Assembly: GCA_028292145.1 (NCBI GenBank)
Contig: JAQGMX010000408.1
Span: 1 to 5,046 of the forward strand
Length of the DNA: 5,046 nucleotides
Direction of reading: 5' to 3'
From: Variovorax sp.
Lineage (GTDB): Bacteria; Pseudomonadota; Gammaproteobacteria; Burkholderiales; Burkholderiaceae_C
Part shown: positions 1 to 4,586 of the stretch, in pieces
How the letters are laid out: each line of letters starts with the position of its first letter
Numbering within the stretch: the first letter of the stretch is position 1
Translations under genes and position numbers: made by a program
Notes under the pieces: model-generated
Told to the model about the DNA's origin: nothing
Seen by the model: the letters and a program-made list of their open reading frames with translations, nothing else
Database searches by the model: none

Positions 1-239
1 GCCGAGCGCTTGACCTGCGTCGCGCCGATGGTGCCGGTCGCGCCCGCCTTGTTGTCGACCAGGAAAGGCTGGCCGAGCGTGTTGGTCAGGCGCGGCGCAA
101 TGGCGCGCGCCACCATGTCGGTCGAACCGCCGGCCGGGAACGGCACGACGAGCGTGACCGGCTTGGTGGGCCAGGTCTGCGCGAACGCACCGGTCGCAAC
201 AAGAATGCCGCACGCCAGCGCAGAAAGAATTTTCTTCAT
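1..239 (-). CDS. Bug/TctC-family tripartite tricarboxylate transporter substrate-binding protein (N-terminal part, cut by window edge)
   Basis: Periplasmic solute-binding protein of the Bug family (TctC-like), which delivers carboxylates or related small molecules to a tripartite TctAB-type permease or acts as an orphan binder. Only the first 79 codons are present; the gene runs off the left edge. Residues 1-20 form a Sec signal peptide (MKKILSALACGILVATGAFA) with probable cleavage AFA|QT. The mature start WPTKPVTLVVPFPAGGSTD (23-41) is the family's diagnostic opening: beta-strand 1 followed by the PAGGSTD ligand loop. LGQPFLVDNKAGATGTIGA (55-73) is the second conserved loop. The start is set by a GGAGA ribosome site 7 nt upstream. 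It lies downstream of, and co-directional with, the LacI-type gene, behind two palindromic operators, so repression by that regulator is likely. The substrate cannot be deduced. Family assignment is very secure. Confidence 0.93.
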   Translation of the reverse strand, partial: MKKILSALACGILVATGAFAQTWPTKPVTLVVPFPAGGSTDMVARAIAPRLTNTLGQPFLVDNKAGATGTIGATQVKRS

Positions 240-246
240 GAATTTG

Positions 247-251
247 TCTCC
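247..251 (-). promoter_or_regulatory. Shine-Dalgarno sequence of the Bug-family gene
   Basis: On the minus strand GGAGA sits 7 nt before the ATG at 239. It fixes the start of the binding-protein gene. It is the only clear Shine-Dalgarno sequence found in front of any gene in this window. Confidence 0.75.
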
Positions 252-288
252 GTAGATTCAGTTTTCGGCGAACGCACCACCCGAATTT

Positions 289-300
289 GGTAGCGCTACC
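289..300. promoter_or_regulatory. Downstream operator, LacI-family palindrome GGTAGCGCTACC
   Basis: This is a perfect 12-bp palindrome with a central CG step, the usual shape of a LacI/GalR-family operator: the hinge-helix leucines of these repressors intercalate at a central CpG. An identical copy lies 25 bp away centre to centre. Measured from the predicted promoter, it covers roughly +5 to +16 of the Bug-gene transcript, where bound repressor would block initiation or escape. Binding by the neighbouring regulator is inferred from adjacency and motif type. Confidence 0.82.
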
Positions 301-311
301 GTATGCAACCG

Positions 312-339
312 ATGGTAGCGCTACCTTTTTTGAAGTCAA
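312..339 (-). promoter_or_regulatory. Candidate sigma-70 promoter of the Bug-family gene
   Basis: On the minus strand a -35-like TTGACT (339-334, 5/6 matches) is followed after 16 bp by TACCAT (317-312, 4/6 matches to TATAAT). The predicted transcription start is near 305, giving an untranslated leader of about 65 nt with the ribosome site at its end. The upstream operator occupies the spacer and part of the -10, and the second operator lies just after the start. That arrangement supports the promoter call more than the box matches alone do. Confidence 0.5.
314..325. promoter_or_regulatory. Upstream operator, LacI-family palindrome GGTAGCGCTACC
   Basis: Second exact copy of the 12-bp palindrome. 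It overlaps the spacer and the first half of the predicted -10 of the Bug-gene promoter, so bound repressor would directly exclude RNA polymerase. The pair is spaced 25 bp centre to centre, between two and two and a half helical turns, close enough for two dimers or a tetramer to cooperate. A T6 run (326-331) flanks it on the plus strand. Confidence 0.82.
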
Positions 340-352
340 GAAGCTGAGGATC

Positions 353-362
353 GGTAATTACC
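353..362. repeat. Short palindrome GGTAATTACC near the end of the repressor gene
   Basis: A perfect 10-bp palindrome, 20 bp beyond the repressor stop codon and upstream of the predicted -35 of the Bug gene. It shares the outer GGTA/TACC arms of the two operators but has AT instead of GCGC at the centre. It could be a degenerate auxiliary site for the same repressor, a site for another protein, or chance. It is not followed by a T run on either strand, so it is a poor terminator. Confidence 0.3.
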
Positions 363-382
363 CGAACCTGTCAAACGTTGAA

Positions 383-1417
383 TCAGGCGCTTTCGCGTTC
401 CACGATGCTGAAACCGACGTCCACTACGGCCGGTCCGGCAGATCGCTTCTCGGCGCGGTCGATGATGAAACGCGCCGCCTGCAGGCCGATGGCGTCGCTG
501 TCGATCCGCACCGACGTCAGGGACGGATCGAGGTCGGCAGCGAATTCGAGGTCGCCGAAACCGACAACGGCCAGTTGCCCCGGCACGGCGATGCCTCTCG
601 AACGGGCCTCGACCATGACGCCGAGCGCCAGCAGGTCAGAACTGCAGAAGACGGCGTCGATTTCGGTGCCGTCGGCCAGCAGATCGGCGAGCGCCGAGCG
701 GCCGCTCTTGAGCGTCGTCGGCGCGGGCACGGTGACGACGCTGACTTTCGGCAGCCCTGCCGCAAGTGCCGCCGCCTTGAAGGCTTGCTGCCGGCGCTCG
801 GAGCGCTCGTCGTCGCCGGCGATCATGGCCAGTGCCCGCCTGCCCTTCGCGTGCAGGTAGGCGACGACGGCGCTGCCGACATCCGCGTGCGAGAAGCCGA
901 CCAGCATGTCGAGCGGCGTCTCGGTCAAATCCCAGGTCTCGACGACCGGAATGCCGGCCGCCAGCAGCCGCTTGCGCCCCTGCGGCGAATGCATGATGCC
1001 GGTCAGGACGATGCCGTCGGGCCGGCGCGCGATGATGGCTTCGAGCAGATCGTCCTCGCGCGAATTGACGTAGCCGCTCTGCCCGAGCATGAGCTGGTAG
1101 CCCTCGTCGGCCAGCGCCTGCGTGAGCGCCTGGATCGTCTGCAGAAAAACCGGGCCGGCGATGGTCGGCACCACGGCGGCGACCAGCCGGCTGCGCGTCG
1201 ATGCCAGCCCGCCGGCCAGCCCGTTGCGCACATAGCCGGTGCTGCTGACCGCATCGGCGACCTTCCGGAGCACTTCCTTGGAAACCTGCGACGGCGAACT
1301 GAGCGCGCGAGACGCGGTGATCGGCGCCACGCCGGCCAGTTTCGCCACATCGTGCAGCGTGACTGCGCCGCTGCCTCGGCGGGCGCGGCGGGTGCCGGAA
1401 GCGGTCTCGGATTTCAT
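383..1417 (-). CDS. LacI/GalR-family transcriptional repressor, GntR (gluconate repressor)-like
   Basis: A 344-residue DNA-binding repressor, a typical LacI-family length. Residues 1-18 are a basic tail. The helix-turn-helix and hinge span about 19-73: VTLHDVAKLAGVAPITASRA holds helices 1 and 2, with recognition residues Pro32-Ile33 where LacI has Tyr17-Gln18. The periplasmic-binding-like core follows: VAAVVPTIAGPVFLQTIQAL (79-98), RRPDGIVLTG (131-140), AGIPVVETWD (154-163), DAVFCSSDLLALGVM (254-268) and LAVVGFGDLEFA (282-293). The core, with GYQLMLGQSGY (106-116) and VVETWD, resembles the enterobacterial gluconate repressor GntR, so a sugar-acid or carboxylate effector is plausible but unproven. 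ATG 1417 is the only good in-frame start; the ATG at 1425 is out of frame. No Shine-Dalgarno sequence precedes it. The likely target is the two palindromes between this gene and the Bug gene downstream. It is divergent from the sulfur operon, but its operator motif is absent from that intergenic region. Confidence 0.93.
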   Translation of the reverse strand: MKSETASGTRRARRGSGAVTLHDVAKLAGVAPITASRALSSPSQVSKEVLRKVADAVSSTGYVRNGLAGGLASTRSRLVAAVVPTIAGPVFLQTIQALTQALADEGYQLMLGQSGYVNSREDDLLEAIIARRPDGIVLTGIMHSPQGRKRLLAAGIPVVETWDLTETPLDMLVGFSHADVGSAVVAYLHAKGRRALAMIAGDDERSERRQQAFKAAALAAGLPKVSVVTVPAPTTLKSGRSALADLLADGTEIDAVFCSSDLLALGVMVEARSRGIAVPGQLAVVGFGDLEFAADLDPSLTSVRIDSDAIGLQAARFIIDRAEKRSAGPAVVDVGFSIVERESA

Positions 1418-1423
1418 CCGGTC

Positions 1424-1429
1424 ATTGTA
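1424..1429 (-). promoter_or_regulatory. Candidate -10 box of the repressor gene (possibly leaderless)
   Basis: The minus strand carries TACAAT (5/6 matches to TATAAT), ending 6 nt before the repressor ATG. Initiation at the usual distance would fall on or next to the A of the ATG, giving a leaderless mRNA, which fits the missing Shine-Dalgarno sequence. No convincing -35 is seen at 16-18 bp. The nearest candidate, TTCACG, is 20 bp upstream of the -10. Confidence 0.4.
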
Positions 1430-1504
1430 GGAAGCATCCTTCGACAGACCGTGAACACGCCAGCCCAACGACGCATTTCGATGATGCTTAGGCGCAAAGC
1501 TTCG

Positions 1505-1533
1505 TTGGCCAAACGCCCAGGCAATCCTAGAGT
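1505..1533 (+). promoter_or_regulatory. Candidate promoter of the organosulfur operon
   Basis: TTGGCC (1505-1510, 4/6 matches to TTGACA), a 17-bp spacer and TAGAGT (1528-1533, 4/6 matches to TATAAT) end 7 nt before the ATG at 1541. The start point would coincide with the ATG, so the transcript could be leaderless. The -35 lies inside a near-palindrome, CGTTGGCCAAACG (1503-1515), which could bind a regulator. Sulfur-scavenging operons in this group are usually activated by LysR-type proteins such as CysB, but no site can be named here. Confidence 0.35.
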
Positions 1534-1540
1534 CCGGCGC

Positions 1541-2359
1541 ATGTCCTACCTTCGCCACCGCCGCACCATCAGCGGCTTCCTCGTCGCGCTGCTGCTCGCC
1601 AGCGGCGCCCACTCCGCCAACGCCGAAGACCTCCGCATCGGCTTCATGCCGGGCCCGTACCGCGACGCTTTTGCAAAAGGTATCGAACCGCTGCTCGCGC
1701 GCAAGGGCTACACCGTCAAGTACGTCGAGTTCAGCCAGGGCGTGCAGCCCAACGATGCGGTCGAGCGCGGCCATATCGACGCCAACATCTTCCAGCACTC
1801 GCTCTACCTGAACGCCACCAACGAGCGGCAGGGCTTCAGCCTCGTGCCGATCGTGCATGTGCCGACGCCGCCGATGGGCCTGTATTCGCAGCGCCACAAG
1901 ACGCTCGCCGCGGTGCCCGACGGCGCCACCGTCACGCTGCCCGCCGACCCGGTGAACGGCGCGCGTGCGCTGAACATCCTGGCTTCCATCGGCTGGATCG
2001 AGCTCAAGCCGGGCGTCAGTCCGACCAACGTGTCCGAGCGCGACGTCGTTTCCAACCGGAAGCGGCTGCGCTTCGTGCCGCTCGACGCGGCGCAGGCGGC
2101 GCGGTCGCTGGCCGACGCCGACCTTGCGGCCGTGCAAGGCAACTACGCCGTGTCGTCGGGGCTGAAGCTCACGGATGCGCTGAAACAGGAAGACATGACG
2201 CTGCCGTACATCAATGTCGTGGCGGTCAAGCGCGGCAACGAGAACACGAAGTTCGCGAAGGACATCGTCCTGGCATACCAGTCGGCGGAGTTCCAGCAGG
2301 TCTTCCAGGCCAACCCCGTGTGGACGGGCTATCGGCTCCCCGACTATTTCTCGAAGTGA
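1541..2359 (+). CDS. NlpA/MetQ-family ABC transporter substrate-binding protein (first, divergent copy)
   Basis: A 272-residue periplasmic binding protein of the NlpA/MetQ family, which normally feeds methionine or other organosulfur ligands to a MetNI-type importer. Residues 1-28 are a Sec-type signal peptide with n-region RHRRT, a hydrophobic core and probable cleavage ANA|ED. The protein contains no cysteine, so unlike classical MetQ it is not a lipoprotein. Family motifs are DANIFQHSLYL (80-90), DPVNGARAL (136-144, whose Arg usually holds the ligand carboxylate), LDAAQAARSL (181-190) and NYA (201-203). It departs from the consensus at VPTPPMGLYS (107-116), at AA where the family has LP before RSL, and in its C-terminus. 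Its ligand may therefore not be methionine. In-frame ATGs at 1481 and 1484 would add a basic 19-20-residue stretch; 1541 gives the better signal peptide. It is the first gene of the operon, 11 nt before the monooxygenase. Confidence 0.9.
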   Translation: MSYLRHRRTISGFLVALLLASGAHSANAEDLRIGFMPGPYRDAFAKGIEPLLARKGYTVKYVEFSQGVQPNDAVERGHIDANIFQHSLYLNATNERQGFSLVPIVHVPTPPMGLYSQRHKTLAAVPDGATVTLPADPVNGARALNILASIGWIELKPGVSPTNVSERDVVSNRKRLRFVPLDAAQAARSLADADLAAVQGNYAVSSGLKLTDALKQEDMTLPYINVVAVKRGNENTKFAKDIVLAYQSAEFQQVFQANPVWTGYRLPDYFSK

Positions 2360-2370
2360 TCCGCAGAACC

Positions 2371-3717
2371 ATGTCAGCAACTCCTGCGAAGCGCCGCCTC
2401 CACCTCAACGTCAACATCCTTCACTCCGGCTTCCTGCCGTCGGCCTGGCGCCCGGCCGGCAGCGACCCGCGCGCCTTCATCGACGTCAATCACTACATCC
2501 GCGTGGCGCAGATCGCCGAGGCGGCAAAGCTTGACGCGGTGTTCCTCGCCGACAACGCAGCCATCGTCGATCAGATCCATTTCCGGCCGATCACCGCGCT
2601 GGAGCCGACAGTGCTGCTTGCGAGCGTCGCTGCCGCAACGCGCCACATCGGCCTCATTGCGACCGCGTCCACCAGCTACAACGAGCCCTACAACATCGCG
2701 CGGCGCTTTTCCACGCTCGACCACATCAGCGGCGGCCGTGCCGGCTGGAACATGGTGACCACGGCCGACCTGCCCTCGGCACGCAACTTCGGCCGCGACG
2801 CCGTGCCCGACCATGCACATCGCTATGCACGCGCGGCGGAATTCACATCGGTCGTGAAGGCGTTGTGGAACAGCTGGGAGGATGACGCGTTCATCGGCGA
2901 TCAGGCCGCCGGCCGCTTCATCGACGCAGCGAAAGTGCAACCGATCGCGCATCGCGGCGAGTTTTTTTCCGTCCACGGCCCGCTCAACCTGCCGCGCACG
3001 CCGCAGGGTCATCCGGTGCTGATACAGGCCGGCGGCTCGGGCGACGGCCGGGCGCTGGCGGCACGCCATGCGGAGGCGGTTTTCTCGGCATCGCAATCGT
3101 TCGAGGAAGCGCTGGCTTACGCACGCGATCTCAAGTCGCGCGCCGAAGCACTGGGTCGCGGGCCCGAAGCCATCCGGGTGCTGCCTGGCCTGACGACCAT
3201 CATCGGCGACACCGAAGCCGCCGCGCGCCGTCGCCGCGACGAGCTCATCGAACTGATTCCCTGGGACTACAGCCTCACCCGGCTCGCCGGCATCCTGGGC
3301 ATCGCGCCGGAGCGGCTGAAACTCGACGAACGCCTGCCCGAGAACCTCTCGCTGCCCGGTGGAGGCAACGGCAACCACACCTTCTTCAACGCCACGCTGG
3401 CGACGGCGCGGCGGCTCGACCTGACGGCGCGCGAACTGATCCGCGAGCTCGCTGGCGGCGGCGGCCATCGCGTGATCGTCGGCACACCGGAACAGATCGC
3501 GGACGACATCGAACGCTGGTTTCGCGCGGGCGCCGCCGACGGTTTCAACCTGATGCCGGACGTGCTGCCGGACGGCCTGCAGGCCTTCGTCGACGGCGTG
3601 GTGCCGATCCTGCAGCGGCGCGGCATTTTCCGCACCGACTACGAGGGCGACACGCTGCGAGATCACCTGGCCCTCTCGCGACCACCGGGCCGGAGCGCCG
3701 AACGCGCAGCGGCATAA
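2371..3717 (+). CDS. NtaA/SnaA/DszA-family FMN-dependent monooxygenase (bacterial luciferase-like)
   Basis: A 448-residue flavin-dependent oxygenase, the usual length for this group. These enzymes use FMNH2 supplied by a separate reductase plus O2 in the cytoplasm; relatives act on nitrilotriacetate (NtaA), pristinamycin II (SnaA), dibenzothiophene sulfone (DszA) and dimethyl sulfide (DmoA). Visible family signatures are LNVNILHSGFLPSAWR (12-27), DAVFLADN (55-62), LEPTVLLASVAAAT (77-90) with TRHIGLIATASTSYNEPYNI (90-109), ARRFSTLDHISGGRAGWNMV (110-129), LWNSWEDDA (165-173), HRGEFFSVHGPLNLPRTPQG (194-213), HPVLIQAGGSGDGRALAARH (214-233) and GTPEQIADDIERWF (371-384). A GTG start at 2320 would overlap the preceding gene, so ATG 2371 is chosen. 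No real Shine-Dalgarno sequence precedes it, so coupling across the 11-nt gap is likely. Flanking by two MetQ-like binding proteins and a DszC-like gene points to organosulfur oxidation. The substrate is unknown. Confidence 0.92.
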   Translation: MSATPAKRRLHLNVNILHSGFLPSAWRPAGSDPRAFIDVNHYIRVAQIAEAAKLDAVFLADNAAIVDQIHFRPITALEPTVLLASVAAATRHIGLIATASTSYNEPYNIARRFSTLDHISGGRAGWNMVTTADLPSARNFGRDAVPDHAHRYARAAEFTSVVKALWNSWEDDAFIGDQAAGRFIDAAKVQPIAHRGEFFSVHGPLNLPRTPQGHPVLIQAGGSGDGRALAARHAEAVFSASQSFEEALAYARDLKSRAEALGRGPEAIRVLPGLTTIIGDTEAAARRRRDELIELIPWDYSLTRLAGILGIAPERLKLDERLPENLSLPGGGNGNHTFFNATLATARRLDLTARELIRELAGGGGHRVIVGTPEQIADDIERWFRAGAADGFNLMPDVLPDGLQAFVDGVVPILQRRGIFRTDYEGDTLRDHLALSRPPGRSAERAAA

Positions 3718-3728
3718 CCCATTCAGAC

Positions 3729-4565
3729 ATGACTTTCCAAATGCAAACCAACTTCTTCCGCCGCCGCACCGCGATCGCTGCCATCGCGTTGGCTTCCACC
3801 TCGCTTCTCTTCACCACAGGCACCCTGCACGCACAGGAAAAGAAGACCATCAAGGTCGGCGTCTCCGTCGGCAGCGGCGAACAGATCTTCGAGGTGGTCA
3901 AGAAAGTCGCGGCGCGTGACGGCCTCACGATCGACGTCGTCGTCTTCAACGACTACCAGCTGCCCAACGCAGCGCTTTCGGCCGGCGACCTCGATGCCAA
4001 CGCATTCCAGCACCAGCCGTTCCTCGACAACCAGAACAAGTCGCGCGGCTACGACATCGTGCCGATCGCGCTCACCATCACGGCGCCGCTGGGGTTCTAT
4101 TCGCGCAAGATCAAGTCGATCGATGCGCTGCCGGACGGCGCCACCGTCGGCATCCAGAACGACCCTTCGAACGGCAACCGCGCACTCCTGCTGTTGCAGG
4201 AGGCGAAGCTGATCACGCTCAAGCCAGAGGCGGTGAAGAACAACACGGCGACGCCGCTCGACGTCGTGACGAACCCGAAGAAGCTCAAGCTGGTCGCGCT
4301 CGACGCGGCGCAGCTGCCGCGCTCGCTCGACGACCTGACCATCGCCGCCATCAACAACGACTACGCCGAAAAAGCCGGCCTCACGCTCGTGAAAGACAGC
4401 GTGATCAGGGAAACGCCCAAAGGCCCCTACGCCAACCTGATCGCCGTGCGGCGCGCCGACAAGGACAAGCCCTGGGCACGACAGCTCGTTAAGGCCTATC
4501 ACTCTGCGGAAGTGAAAACCTTCATCGAGACCCAGTTCAAGGGCGCGCTCGTGCCGGCTTTCTGA
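3729..4565 (+). CDS. NlpA/MetQ-family ABC transporter substrate-binding protein (second, more canonical copy)
   Basis: A 278-residue periplasmic binding protein of the methionine-binding (MetQ/NlpA) family. Residues 1-35 form a signal peptide with an RRR n-region and probable cleavage LHA|QE. There is no cysteine, so it should be a soluble periplasmic protein. The family motifs are near consensus: DANAFQHQPFLD (89-100), NDPSNGNRAL (144-153), NPKKLKLVALDAAQLPRSLD (182-201) and NNDYAEKAGL (209-218). It is clearly paralogous to the binding protein at 1541-2359 (shared DGATV, DP.NG.RAL, DVV.N, LDAAQ..RSL) but better conserved. The likely ligand is an organosulfur amino acid or a sulfonate-like compound imported by an ABC system outside the window. 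ATG 3729 is chosen; ATG 3741, four codons in, also gives a good signal peptide, and neither has a Shine-Dalgarno sequence. The gap to the monooxygenase is 11 nt and to the next gene 21 nt. Confidence 0.92.
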   Translation: MTFQMQTNFFRRRTAIAAIALASTSLLFTTGTLHAQEKKTIKVGVSVGSGEQIFEVVKKVAARDGLTIDVVVFNDYQLPNAALSAGDLDANAFQHQPFLDNQNKSRGYDIVPIALTITAPLGFYSRKIKSIDALPDGATVGIQNDPSNGNRALLLLQEAKLITLKPEAVKNNTATPLDVVTNPKKLKLVALDAAQLPRSLDDLTIAAINNDYAEKAGLTLVKDSVIRETPKGPYANLIAVRRADKDKPWARQLVKAYHSAEVKTFIETQFKGALVPAF

Positions 4566-4586
4566 TCTTTCGAACTTCACACACCG

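Noticed and set aside
314..331. The single palindrome GGTAGCGCTACC plus T6 as an intrinsic terminator by itself
   Set aside because: With no loop bases the stem would shrink to about 4 bp. An operator role, or pairing with the other copy, is more credible.
287..2359. A 690-codon plus-strand frame apparently fusing a new N-terminal half to the first binding protein
   Set aside because: The first 400 or so codons are antisense to the LacI-type gene, arginine-rich and without recognisable domains. The signal peptide at 1541 marks the true start. This is a high-GC mirror frame.
1418..2380. Long minus-strand extension upstream of the repressor, antisense to the first binding protein
   Set aside because: The recognisable repressor begins at ATG 1417, and the upstream residues lack LacI-family similarity. 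The opposite strand has a clear NlpA-family protein.
2374..3666. A 430-codon minus-strand open frame
   Set aside because: It is fully antisense to the NtaA/DszA-like gene, has no domain signature and shows the composition typical of high-GC shadow frames.
3735..3780. Twin-arginine (Tat) signal in the second binding protein (FFRRRTAIAAI)
   Set aside because: The double arginine is present, but the hydrophobic pair and Lys expected after it are not convincing. An ordinary Sec signal explains it.
3723..4580. A 285-codon minus-strand open frame
   Set aside because: It is antisense to the second MetQ-like gene, very rich in Arg/Asp/Val and has no known motif.
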